Assembly (NCBI GenBank): GCA_018524725.1
Contig: JAEUWP010000471.1
Location: forward strand, 124,001-188,000
Direction of reading: 5' to 3'
Length of the DNA: 64,000 nucleotides
Origin: Podaxis mareebaensis
Lineage: Eukaryota; Basidiomycota; Agaricomycetes; Agaricales; Agaricaceae
Below the pieces are notes generated by a model, which did no database searches, had not been told where the DNA came from, and saw only the letters and a list, made by a program, of their open reading frames with translations. Shown here piece after piece: positions 1 through 11,237 of the stretch; positions within the stretch are counted from its first letter, which is position 1; each line of letters opens with the position of its first letter. The position numbers were made by a program, and so were the translations under genes.

Positions 1-239
1 GTAACTTTGATAGCTGCGACGCCCATCATCACTTCTCGGTGAACTAGCAACATACCCCAGATATAAGTATACTTACGACATTACGACAATTTCCACGTGA
101 AAATCCTGACCCTTGTTGATTTCGAAAATCAACCCTGCGTGAGAAGATCCAATCTACTAACGTAGTTGACTGGGAATGAATGAAACCATTCTCATTTCCC
201 GTACTTACTAGCTTCGAGGACTACCTTCTAGGCTACTGA

Positions 240-2105
240 ATGACTGAAGAAAAGATAGGTATGCGGCTCCCAAGCGGTCAAGAGCTCGAACCGGTCTGAT
301 ACCGTTGCTCGTCGCGTAGATCCACGCGTTATAGAAGAAGTACTCTCCACAAAAGACAACATAACCTATCGTGTCTTTTTCTCCTCTCGCAAACCAACAC
401 GTCGTGATGGTAACATTGGCGACTTCTGGTTGCAATCAAATTCCTCCGAACTTGCGTGGCAGCATCGTAAGCAACACCGAGGTGGTGTGCATGCCAATAT
501 GGATGGTTATGGTGGTGTCTTTTGGGTGAAGAGTTGGGGTGGATGGGATCAGGTGGAAAGGAAAATGAATTGTCTTGCATCAAATATCAAGCATCCAGAG
601 CATTTGACGTATGTGTTGAGTTTTTCGAGGATGTCGTGGAGGAGCCAGGAGGCTGTGGAATCGGCCTTGCGGCAGAAGAAGAGGCCGAGAGATATGGGTG
701 GGAGTGAAGACACCCGGCCCATGAAGATCCGAGTCGGGGGTGAAGAATGTATGTCTTATATCGTTGCGTGGTTTCTCGAGGCTGAAGGCTTTGCATGGCC
801 AAGTAACCGAACAGTCTAAAACCACCGGTATGTCTTCATTCGGCGATCGTATGCTCGTGTTTAAATGGTCATCATCTCCACACGGATGCTTCAGTCAGTC
901 AAACGCGTTCTACTCTGAGTTCGTCTATCGCCAGTTCTCCCCAGGGTATGCAAGTGATTGTTCTGCCATTAGCTCAATGTCTAATCCATGTATTTCCAGA
1001 AACTCGACGGGCTGATAATGTCTGGCTTCTGGATCTCCTTCATGAATGGACGACGGCACCACTCGCAAACGTATCAAAGTCCCAGAGAATTGGGAAGGAC
1101 ATCTTACAAGCACTATTACAACGCCCTCAACCCGTTCCCCGATGCCCTGTCCCAGGTTCTTCGGTAATTAGAGGTCTCCAAGAGCTGCAGTACACCAAAG
1201 CCAAACCAACTTCGCGTCATGTCTTGGATGAGTACATGAAGGACATTGCGTCTACCAACGGATTGGATTCCACGAAACAGTGTAGCAGGATATTTACCAG
1301 TGGATCGACACGAGGAATCGCAGAGGACATTTCTCCATCAGCATCCTTACATTCGTTCATCTTTGCAGGAGAATCCGAGAGTCAGGGTGAAGAACCAATT
1401 TCTGCGATTTCGATACCTGACGCCAATCTCAATGAGACTTGTGGTCTGAGCATCCCACCACACGTCCGACAGATGCCCGGAAAGGTTGTCCATTGGCATG
1501 GGACGAGCAGGACTCCGTGGCGATATGGAATTTTCGCTCGAGGAGCAATCTTATTTCCGCACGTTCTTGCATGGACGGGGTCTTCTTATATTTCCCATTT
1601 TTCTGGGAAACAGTTGTGGTTGTTTTGGCCACCGACGAAAGAGAACCTGGAGGTATTCACGGAGAAGTGGTTCGCAGAGGGAGATAGTGGTCTACTAAAC
1701 CCGACAGAAGCAATACTGAAGTTATCGGGATTAGAAGTTCTCCTTGTGGACGATACGACACAATCAAGTTGGGTTGTGCCACCTGGAACGATATGTTGTG
1801 CGATGACGTTCTCCAAGTTGGCTACACAGGGAGGGTTTTGTTTTTTCTCACGAGAGGATTGGGAAGGAGCGAGACAAGCAAGTGGTTTGGTGCTTGATAT
1901 AGTACGTGGTGCGAAGGCTGGCGCAACAGAAGATGCCCGTGGTGCTTTGATCCAGATTCAGGTTGCGATTGCGAAGTGGGAGGAGCTGGTGGACGGAGAG
2001 CTGAGTGGACCGGGTATTGCGCCATCGGCATTGAGGGTGTTGATAAAAGGATGGATTTCTTTGTTGAAGGAGACGATGGAGTCTATGAGGGATGTGGGCA
2101 CTTGA
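240..2105 (+). CDS. Hypothetical protein with a weak JmjC-like region
   Basis: Not confidently recognised. The start was chosen because a 19-base first exon (240-258, MTEEKI plus one base) splices over a GTATGC...TAG intron (259-319) into an open frame reading DPRVIEEVLSTKDNITYRVF, which looks like real protein. A second stretch (to about 745) holds VESALRQKKRPRDMGG. Further introns lie near 749-820 and 946-1000, and the last long exon runs to the stop at 2105. That exon contains HFSGKQLWLFWPPTKENLEV, which resembles the back end of JmjC/cupin domains common in Agaricomycetes, but I see no clear HxD iron-binding pair. If it is a JmjC relative it may be inactive. Exon borders between 700 and 1000 are approximate. 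Confidence 0.6.
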
Positions 2106-2249
2106 CATTGATACTATGCTGAACTGTATTACTTGTACATTTAATGGACGCTATGGAAGACAGGGGCTGATTATATAAGCCATACAAGCTGATATCATTT
2201 TTTGAGAAGGAAATATTCTGGTCGGCGACGTCCAAGCATACGCCCAACC

Positions 2250-4525
2250 ATGGCTCCAGATGCACGGCTCCTCGAACGCGCAACTGCATTCTCGGAATTC
2301 TCCAATATATTGGACTCTAGGATACTGCGAGCCCTCGCGGACATGGGCTTTGCTCGCCCCACTTTGATTCAAGCCCGTGCAATTCCACTTGCCTTGGACG
2401 AACACCGCGATATCCTTGCTCGGGCGCGGACAGGAAGTGGGAAAACGGCCGCTTATTGCTTGCCTGTTGTCCAGAAGATCTTGCTAAGCAAAGGGAAGGG
2501 AAAAGACAAGGAGGTGGTATGTCGACCTGAATTTTCGTCAATCCATCTATGACTCTGATGTGGGTTGAGACAGGAAGACGTTGGCGGAGACGCGAAAAGT
2601 TTGACAAGGGCTTTGATCCTTGTTCCGACAAAGGAACTTGCAGAACAGGTTACTGCTTTCCTGAGAGGAGTGATTCGATACTGCGACAAAGACGTTGTAG
2701 TAATCAATGTCGCTTCTGGGACGACTGCACATCTACAACGGTAAGCCGTTCTCGGTGTTGCTGGATTAAGGAACTCATTGAATACAGTGTACTCCTTTCT
2801 GATCACCCGGACATCATTGTTGCAACACCCTCTCGTGCCCTGTCTCTTCTACAATCCAAGGTTAGTTTCTGCATCTGATCGTCGGTTGCATTTACTCATT
2901 TCCTACAGATGCTTTCACTCTCTGCAATCGATTCACTCGTAATTGACGAAGCCGATCTCATTCTCTCTTATGGCCACGACAACGATGTCCGTCAAATCTT
3001 CAGCGGGGCATACCTACCCAAGGTCCATCAAAGCTTCTTGATGAGTGCCACCATGACGGAGGATGTTGAAATGCTCAAAGGGCTTACCCTGCGCAACCCA
3101 GTAAGCCCTACGCTGCCGCATATAACGAGAAAGTATTCACTCTTCATTTCAAGGCTATCCTGAAACTTGAGGAGGCTGAAGATGAAACAGCTTCCCTCAG
3201 TCAATACGTAGTCAGGTGTTCCGAAGTCGACAAGTTTCTCCTGACGTATGTCATCCTCAAGCTCAAGCTCGTAAAAGGGAAATGCATTCTCTTTGTCAAC
3301 GATGTCGACCGTTGCTACCGACTGAAGTTGTTCTTGGAGCAGTTCTCAATAAAAAGTTGTGTGCTGAACTCGGAGCTGCCTTTGAACTCCAGGTGGGAAA
3401 AATCATTTCAATTGCCATTGACGTTAACTTAAATTTTATGCAGATACCACACAGTGCAGGAGTTTAATAAAGGTGTTTATGACTACATTATCGCGACGGA
3501 CGAAGGCGGAGTCGGCGAGAACGACGAGGAAGAGGAGGGAGAAGAGGAAGAAGAGGGCGAGGAAGAATGTAAGTTTCATGTCCTCGATTCTATGATCCGC
3601 AATCGACCACCCTCCAGTTGCTTCGACGCAGCGTGACGCTCCAGACGACGATGGTTCCGATGCGGGTGAGCAAGAAGACGAAGAGGATGAAGCTGGTTCA
3701 GAACCTCGAGCCGCATCGCAACTCAAACGCAAGCGACACTCGTCTCCCGCACCTACCTCAAGAAAACGTCTCAAACAACAGTCTGAAGGCCAAGATACCA
3801 AATCCTCCAAACGGGCCAAAGGCAAGCACAAATCCGACAAGGAATACGGCGTCACCCGTGGTGTCGACTTTGTCGACGTTGCTTGCGTGCTCAACTTCGA
3901 TCTCCCAACCTCCGCCCGTTCATATACCCACCGAGTCGGACGTACTGCTCGTGCAGGTCGTACAGGAATGTCGTTATCCTTTGTCGTCCCCCGTTCTGAA
4001 TGGGGCAAAAACAAAGTCGTTGGGTGTCTGCCAAGCGCTCAAAAGGACGAGCGCGTGTTCAAACGTATCGAAAAACAACAAGCCGCCCGCGGGTCGCAAA
4101 TCAAGGAATACAAGTTTGATATGCGGCAAGTAGAGGCTTTCCGGTATCGTATGGAAGATGCTTTGAGGAGCGTGACAAGGGCGGCGATTCGTGAGGCGAG
4201 GATAAAGGAATTGAAGAACGAGCTCCTGAACTCGGACAAACTCAAGGCCTACTTTGAGGATAACCCGCTGGATTTGGAACACTTGCGGCATGATAAGGCT
4301 TTGAGGCCTGCGAGGATTCAACCTCACATGAAGCATGTTCCGAAGTATTTGTTGCCGAAGATGGCGGCCGTGCAGGGAGACGAGGAGATGAGACCCGCTA
4401 CGGGGGCGAAGAGCGGATTCGTACCGTTTAGAAAGGATGGGGCGAAGAAAGGAAGGGGAGGAGGGAAATTTGGAAAGGACAGGTCGAGAGGGAAGAAGTC
4501 GGACCCGCTGAAAAAGTTTAGATAA
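2250..4525 (+). CDS. DBP9: ATP-dependent RNA helicase Dbp9 (DDX56 family)
   Basis: DEAD-box helicase expected in the nucleolus for 60S ribosome assembly. The first exon has the Q-motif region ([18 protein letters not shown]) and Walker A ARTGSGKT. Later exons carry [25 protein letters not shown] (motif II), [13 protein letters not shown] (motif III) and the Dbp9-typical YIIATDE. An acidic run of Glu follows (about 3520-3570), then a Lys/Arg/Ser-rich linker, then [17 protein letters not shown] and [17 protein letters not shown] (motifs V-VI). A long acidic/basic insert between ATDE and RGVDF is normal in Dbp9. The C-terminus is basic ([18 protein letters not shown]). At least six short introns interrupt it. 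The start at 2250 directly precedes [17 protein letters not shown]. It converges with the nitrite reductase gene. Confidence 0.95.
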
Positions 4526-4926
4526 GGATATGTTTATCTTTACCATGTCAGAAATCCATGTGCTTCATGGACCCGGCTAGGCTTTGGGAGATTACGTCGA
4601 GCGACCACATGTGCACAAGAGAACCTCACGCTCAAGTCGTCATTATCTTCCTCCCCCAGTTGGGTGCAGAATGCACTGTGCTATCAAGGCTCAGCCTGAT
4701 GGCCCAGACATTCACAGGTGTCCTTCCGTTCATGTGGAGAACACTAAAATAATTTCGTGCATTGGGGTACCTTCTTTTCAGCGATCTCAAATACTTACTT
4801 TTAAGTACTTGCTGATAGCACCTCAAGAAATGGGCGGGAGGTATTCTACTCGTGCATCTTTTATAGTTTTAGGTTCACGAGACACTAGATCGACTAGTCT
4901 TCTTCGTTTAATTTACAATTCTCGCG
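4526..4926. other. Convergent 3' intergenic region
   Basis: The space between the stops of the helicase gene and the nitrite reductase gene. Open frames crossing it have no recognisable content. It should hold the 3' UTRs and polyadenylation sites of both genes. Confidence 0.6.
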
Positions 4927-7900
4927 TTACCATGATATTTTGCTATCACCACAACCACTGCCACCGCAAGCGGAAGCGATTTCCCCTAGGATCGCGTTTT
5001 TGGGGCCGAGGATATCAACTTGCGTGGCTGCATTTAAGCCAAGTGCCTCCGACTCTGCCTGTCGGACCAACCATTTCTCCGTCCCAAGTAGAGCATCCAA
5101 ATCATTCGTGGGCGGAAGCAGGATTTGAAGGTTTTCATTGTTGTCTGGGTCCTCTCTAACGCCGAAGGACATGATCTTATAGTCGGCATCATTGAGGCAT
5201 TCACCGTCTGTCAGAGTGAAATTGCGCTTGTGCAAGGGGCAAGAAACATACTACAAGAAAATCATGAGTGAACGAAGAATGGCTCGAAGTATTGACGCGT
5301 TCAGCTTACAGGGTGACCGTCAGTAGTGTCTCCGATTATGCCATGATCCAGAACAAAAGCCCTGTCCTCTCGCATCAGCATTATCCCAGGAACAGATGTG
5401 GAAAGATAAATTCTACCGTTTGTGAGGGCACCTTGCAAACGGGACACGTTAGATGAATCCAGGACCTACGAACCATACGATCAAACACTTACATCTGCTG
5501 TGTGGCATAGTAACCCCGACGTGGAACATGGAAGATTGCCAATTGACTGTCGCCATACTTGATAGCCGCACTGGATGTGCCTTCCTCATTAACTTGCATG
5601 TCCGCTTTCCGTGCAACGGTGACCCATGTCCATTCAGACTTCGGCGTACTGCACTGTTCAGCCGACATTTTGAGAGGTGGATATGTCTTAGCCCAATCAG
5701 CCGGACGAGGCTGTCCTCGTTCTTGAATGGTTTCGCTTTGAGGGCGTCGTTCATCTGTGTTCAGGAATTGCTTGAATTGTTTTCGCCTCAGGGGGTCTGT
5801 TAGGTGTTGTTGAGTCGTGGGTTACTATTAACAGTGATGTATGTACCTTTTACCACTGCCGCCCATTCGTCTTCGTACGTGTTGATGAGGTTATCCATAA
5901 GTGCATCAAGATCCTTGCAAATTCCGAGTTCATCTTCTAGGATAACCTTCTGGAGTTTCTATGTCGTTGATAAGGTAGTTAGCAAGAGACCATACTACGA
6001 CAATATGGAACAGAATACTTTGATTCCTCCCTCCATATTCTCAACCCATCGCGCCGTTCGTTGAAGCCTATCCGCAGTCATGATATAGTAGGCCAAAAAT
6101 CGATCGATTATTCGAACAACTTTCGAAGGAGGAACGTCTTTTGCAAATAGCTCGGCGTGACGCTGAGAGCAGCAGCATCAGTCATGGGGAGTTCCAGTCC
6201 ATCAGCACCATACTGGGACTTACCGGGTTTGCACCACCATTTCCACCAACGAAAACTGTATGGAATGTGAGTAAACACACAATCACTTCAGTAGTGGTTG
6301 AAACATACTGTTCCATCCTTTATCGGTTGCAATCAGACCAAAGTCCTTCCCTTGAGCTTCGGCACACTCGCGAACGCAACCGGAAACACCACCCTTGAAT
6401 TTGTGAGGACTACGAACACCTCTGTAACGATTTTCAAGCTGGACCGCAAGACCAACAGAGTCGCCAACCCCGTAACGACACCCTGTGAACGAGTGTATAA
6501 AGCTCTATCCGAATCTGGCGAAGGGAGGGATTCTTACAGGTGGTACCGACACATGACTTGACTGTCCTCAAACTTTTACCGTAGGCATGTCCACTCTCAA
6601 ATCCGGCGTTGTTCAGCTCTTCCCAAATATCGGGAAGGTCTTCCTTTTTGGCACCAAACATGTCGATTCGTTGACCACCAGTGATCTGGAACGAGAAAGT
6701 TCAAATTTATTCCAGATGATATTTATTCTGCAACCAACCTTGGTATATAGGTTATACTTCTTTGCGGTACTGCCAATAGCAATGAGGCCATCTGGAGTAA
6801 TCTCTCCAGCAGCAATTCTGGGAACGACGCTGAAAGTTCCGTTACGCTGCATGTTTGCAAGGAAGCGGTCGTTCGTGTCTTGATTCTGGTGATGGACTGG
6901 CTTCATGACGTGCTCGTTGTACCTGCGAAGCAATCAGACTACAACGATTGGGGACAAAAGATGTGACGGAACTAACAAGCTCGATAAGATACTTCCGATT
7001 GCCGGTTTACAAATTTCACATCCTAGAGAATCCTTGTTGATGCCGATGGTTTGCATAATTTCTGGGAACGTCCGCAGTTGTTTGACTTTGATGACGTTGA
7101 AGAGATCGGTACGACTCATGCTGAAATGAGGACAGATATTGTTGTTGAGAGTGCGACCAGCTTTCTTCATCTCAGCGTTAAAGATACTCGTCACCTGAAA
7201 TCGGCAGTACTCAATAAAGTATTCTGGAAGGATATTTAGGAGGACACCCACCAGCGGCATGCATCCTCCGCAGCCTGTGCCAACTTTAGTCTTGGACTTG
7301 AGATCAGGAATAGTTAAACATTGGCCATCCTTCACGCATTTCACAATAGTTCCCTTGAGGACGTTCTGTCAAGGCAGATAGAAGTTGAGTTTCCGCTACT
7401 TGAGGGGGAAAGCCCTGACTTACGTGGCAGCTGCAGACCTGAGCATCATCGTCAAGGTCGCCGCCATCATCGTCGCCCTTCTTGGTGCCAACGATGAACT
7501 GAGATGGCGGAACCTCCAGGGGTTTCTATGACAAAGGTAAGCTATCACTTGGTCATAGCATATATGATATCGCTACCTTCTTCTTGACGATAGCCACGAG
7601 TTTTACAAAATCGCTAACGTCGCCGACCATCATTCCACCCAGAAGATGCTTTCCATCTTCTGTAAATATGTATTTTTTGTACGTCCCACTGAAAGGATCC
7701 TTGTACACGAGGCAATTGATGGGTTCATCTTGGCTACGCTTTCGCCGTCTTGAAGCTGCTGGTTTCGAGTCTGCAACTACTGGATTGGCCGTGGATTGGG
7801 TCTTGTCTTCTTCGAAGTTGATTTCAATTGCAGGTTTGCCTTTGCCATTAACTTGATTGGACCCAACGGTTAGCTGGCTTACGTCTTGCGTTCTTCCCTT

Positions 7901-9459
7901 TGGCAGACGTTTATCGGCAAAGAAGTCTCCGAAGGATGCGACGTCAATGCCCATCAATCTATTTTTGCTTGAGAAAGACGATATAAATACCAGAAGAAGG
8001 CTTACTTAAGTTTCGTGCTCAGGTCGGGAGCGTTCATTAATCGAGGCGCGTGAGAAGCCGTCTGGGTCATGTTGAAGGAGAGAATATCCGCCATTTCAAC
8101 TATCCCGATGGGTTAGTGTCACCCTGTGTTGCTGCAAAAAGCCGACTTACTTCCAGGACCAATCAACCCATAGCTATTGTCCCTCCAGCTCGCGCATTCC
8201 CCGATGGCGTATACGTCTTCCGCAGAGGTTTTCAAGTCGTCCCCTACGATGATTCCTCCTCGAGGATGGCACTGAATGCCGCTTGCTCGGGCCACATCAT
8301 CTCGAGGGCGGATTCCAATGGCATATATAACGAGATCGGCTTCGTGAACCGAGCCATCCGCAAATTCGAAACCGCAAAAGATTTCATCCCCCGATCCATC
8401 GTCAGCAAGCCGGGTGAGCTGACGTACGGGAGAGCATCGAGTAAGAACTTGAACACCGAGGGCTTCAATCTTGTGTAACACCATCTCGCCAGCTTCTGCG
8501 TCAAGCTGCCGCGATAACGGGTAAGCCTGTCGGTTGATTATGCTCACGCGAGTAATCCTATCCGGCGAGTGTTAAAGAAAGACTGGGGGTGGTTGTAAAA
8601 TTAACTCACGAAGGCATGTCATACGCCGCCTTTGCTGCCTCTAAACCCAGCAAGCCGCCACCCACGACCACGGCATGCTGTATTTCTGGCCTCTCCGCAT
8701 AAGATATTATCCCATCCAAGTCAGAGATGTTACGGTAGACAAACACCCCCCTCGTCCTCTCAGCCTTGTCTGGGGAGACATACGGAGGGAGGTCTGCCCG
8801 CGAGCCCGTTGCAATTACACATTTGTCGTACCGGAATGACCGTTGTTTGTTGGTGTGGACGAGGTGACGCTCCGGAGAAATGGATGTAACGGTTTCTTGA
8901 AGGTGGTAGCTTAACCGGTGCGGTTGTTGCTCTGCATACCAAGAAGGTGGATTGAGGTATAGGTCTTCAACCTACACAACATGATGATATGAGCGTTCTG
9001 AACGAGATGGCAAGCCTTTAGAACTTGCATTACGATGTTCAAAGTACTCGGTCAGGCTAGAAATCTCAAGTCAACGTAAGAATGAAAGCCAAGTGTATAG
9101 CCATATACCCGACACGATTGTAGGCAAAATGTCGCTCCTCCCCACAAGTAACGATGAAATATTTGTTGTTGTCGTCGAGACCCAACAGTTTTTCGATAAA
9201 AGCTATTGGCCAGAACTCAAGCCATACGTCATTAAAGAGCGGCTATTGTCCACTAACCGATTCCAACCATACCAAGTCCAACTGGGATATGTATCAATAT
9301 CAAACCGCAAAACATAGGGCCAGAGGATCAACCATACCAACGAAAACAACCTCTTTTCCCTGAGGAGCATCACAGATAACAGTGTTGTTTCCTGTACAAA
9401 GTTTAACGTTGCTGGGCTCAGTCGGTTACGAACATACCATTAGTCTCAACGGTAGACAT
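4927..9459 (-). CDS. niiA: Assimilatory nitrite reductase [NAD(P)H]
   Basis: Reduces nitrite to ammonium in the cytosol with FAD, [2Fe-2S], [4Fe-4S] and siroheme. The start reads MSTVETN and is followed by an intron. Domains from the N-terminus: FAD/NAD-binding (LGMVGIAFIEKLLGLDDN, VVVGGGLLGLEAAKAAYDMP, DEIFCGFEFADGSVHEADLV); a BFD-like [2Fe-2S] domain (CSCH, then VGTGCGGCMPLV); a siroheme/[4Fe-4S] domain with SCVGTTWCRYG (Cx5C) and GGVSGCVRECAEAQ (Cx3C); and a C-terminal Rieske-like domain with CPHKRAFVLDHG and SCPLHKRNFTL. All cofactor-binding cysteines and histidines I looked for are present once introns are removed. The first Rieske motif sits on a 15-base micro-exon (5417-5431). The gene has many small introns. 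It diverges from the nitrate transporter, as in other fungal nitrate clusters. Confidence 0.95.
5417..5431 (-). other. 15-base micro-exon of nitrite reductase
   Basis: On the minus strand, GTAAGT...TTTGCAAG (5432-5492) and GTAGAA...GGACAG (5362-5416) are both good introns. They leave a 15-base exon encoding the rest of a Met codon and Cys-Pro-His-Lys. Joined to its neighbours it gives QQM-CPHK-RAFVLDHG, the first Rieske ligand motif expected in fungal nitrite reductases. Reading straight through instead replaces that motif with unrelated residues. Confidence 0.8.
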
Positions 9460-11237
9460 TTTCCGGGAAAATAAAAGGGAACCAAAGAATAAAAGTGCAC
9501 CAATGGGGTGTGCAAAACTTCGACAGCTTCCTTTTGTCACATTATAAAACTGCGAGTAATCCTGCGAATTCGGCGGCAGATAGCCCTGGATTCTTGGAAC
9601 GAGTTCCTGGAACTAATGGTGCGATAAGGGAGCGCTTGCAGGTGGCAGTTCAAGAACTCCATCAAGAGTTGATAAGATCCCGATTCTTGACATATAACGT
9701 TAACAGTTCGCGAAGATCTTGCTATTTTTACATTCGATACGAAATAGCAACGAATGGGGAGCCGTCTGATACTAGGGAATTCAGAGTTGGCGATACGCGA
9801 TACGTTCGGTACGGCTGACCGTATCGATTCCCATGAGACATCAACCGCCCAAGAAACTGGTCCGCATGATATGAGTACTCGGAGAAACACGGCTGGAGTT
9901 TGAGCTTAGCAGAATTCGTACTGCAGTTCCCTGCAGTTCCACGCGTTGGTTCCACGTCCTGCGCACTTGTGAATCGAACCAGAATTTTATACACGTGATG
10001 GGAAATTCCCCGGTGAATACCCAAAATTATTGGTGTTACAACATGAAAAGAAAAAAGCAAAGGGCGCTACAGAATATTACGCTAAATCAAACAGTCGGTC
10101 GAAAGCTTTAATACACACAATTGAGCCATATCATTGAACCGCGTCATTTCATTAACGCAGAAGTCATTAACTCATTCCTGGTCGATTCCTCTAAGCCCAA
10201 CTTACAAAACAGTGACGGAGGCACGATGATAAGAACCAACGCTAACGTTCAACGATAACGCGTAGTCAAGATAGCGTTCGCCAAGCTCCCTACCATTATG
10301 TAATCGACGACTGCCCAGGGCTGCCGCTCGTCTTGAAGCTCTGAACAGTGACTAGTGAAGCCTGATTACTACTGGGCTTATCGAGTGCCTGCCGCGCGAA
10401 CCGGGTGTGTCAAGGTATAGAGCAGCGGCTGATCGCTGATACAGAGGAACATACCATGGTAGCACTGCGAAGTGGTCGTTCTCCTCTTAGTCCCTGAACT
10501 CCAGATAAGAGTCTCGCAACTGGATTCTACCACCCCAAATAGCCTCACCGTAAAGATGTTTTCACCCCGGCGGTGCCTTTTTCCAGCAGGATTTTGTTTT
10601 CCTTCAACCTGTCGTTGGATTTCTTCGAGTTCCCGTACCGCCCCTGGTTCAATTGCACCGATTGGTTGGCCTTTGTCCTTCTATAACCAAGTCACTCAAC
10701 GTTGGCCGCCCATTTTTCTTCGAGGTCTCGGCGGAGCGGGTCGTCCGAATATTGGCTTTTGATACGGACTTGGACCAGAGTGATGAATTCCATTTGGACT
10801 TAACTTTCGCTCAAAGGAGGGGGCGCGTCAAACATTCCGCTGAATGGGTCGAACAAAAGATAACGACGATGCCGTACGTAGTGCCACAACAAGGTTCTGT
10901 TCGATGAAGCAAATTGGAGCTGTATGTTGTCAGGATCCTGGAAACTTTGTCTTGGCTGCCTCAGTGCTTTATCTCATATCTCTGCCCTCGCGATAAGGAT
11001 TCAGCCTCCACAAATCAGGTTCATCGGCGGATTCTGAGCTACGATTATCACGTTTTCAGTCGGAGAAGCAGAGTGCTTGCGTATTTTCGGATTGCGAAGA
11101 TCAAGACATTATGATTGTACCAATATCTGCAGGTAGCGATGAACTTAGACCGAAATTGGAACAGCGGTTTGACACCCGCTTAAAAGCTGCATAGTCCAGC
11201 ATCCGAAATAAAATTTTCTGGAGCATTGTATCTCAAC
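9460..11237. promoter_or_regulatory. Divergent promoter region, nitrite reductase / nitrate transporter
   Basis: A long intergenic region between two divergent nitrate genes. By eye the plus strand holds HGATAR motifs (the consensus of fungal AreA/NIT2 GATA factors) at 9622, 9670, 10227, 10253, 10269, 10503, 10858 and 10991. Random sequence would give roughly two to three. A coding-like fragment also lies here on the minus strand at about 10490-10793. I could not identify a pathway-specific activator site with confidence. Confidence 0.6.
10490..10793 (-). other. Unidentified coding-like fragment
   Basis: From an ATG at 10793 the minus strand reads MEFITLVQVRIKSQYSDDPL and on to EEKWAANVE before a TGA at 10692-10694. 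A second block in another frame (about 10490-10640) reads AVRELEEIQRQVEGKQNPAG then RRGENIFTVRLFGVVESS. Both look like protein, but I could not find an intron that joins them in frame. It may be a short intron-bearing gene or a gene fragment. No family is recognised. Confidence 0.3.
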
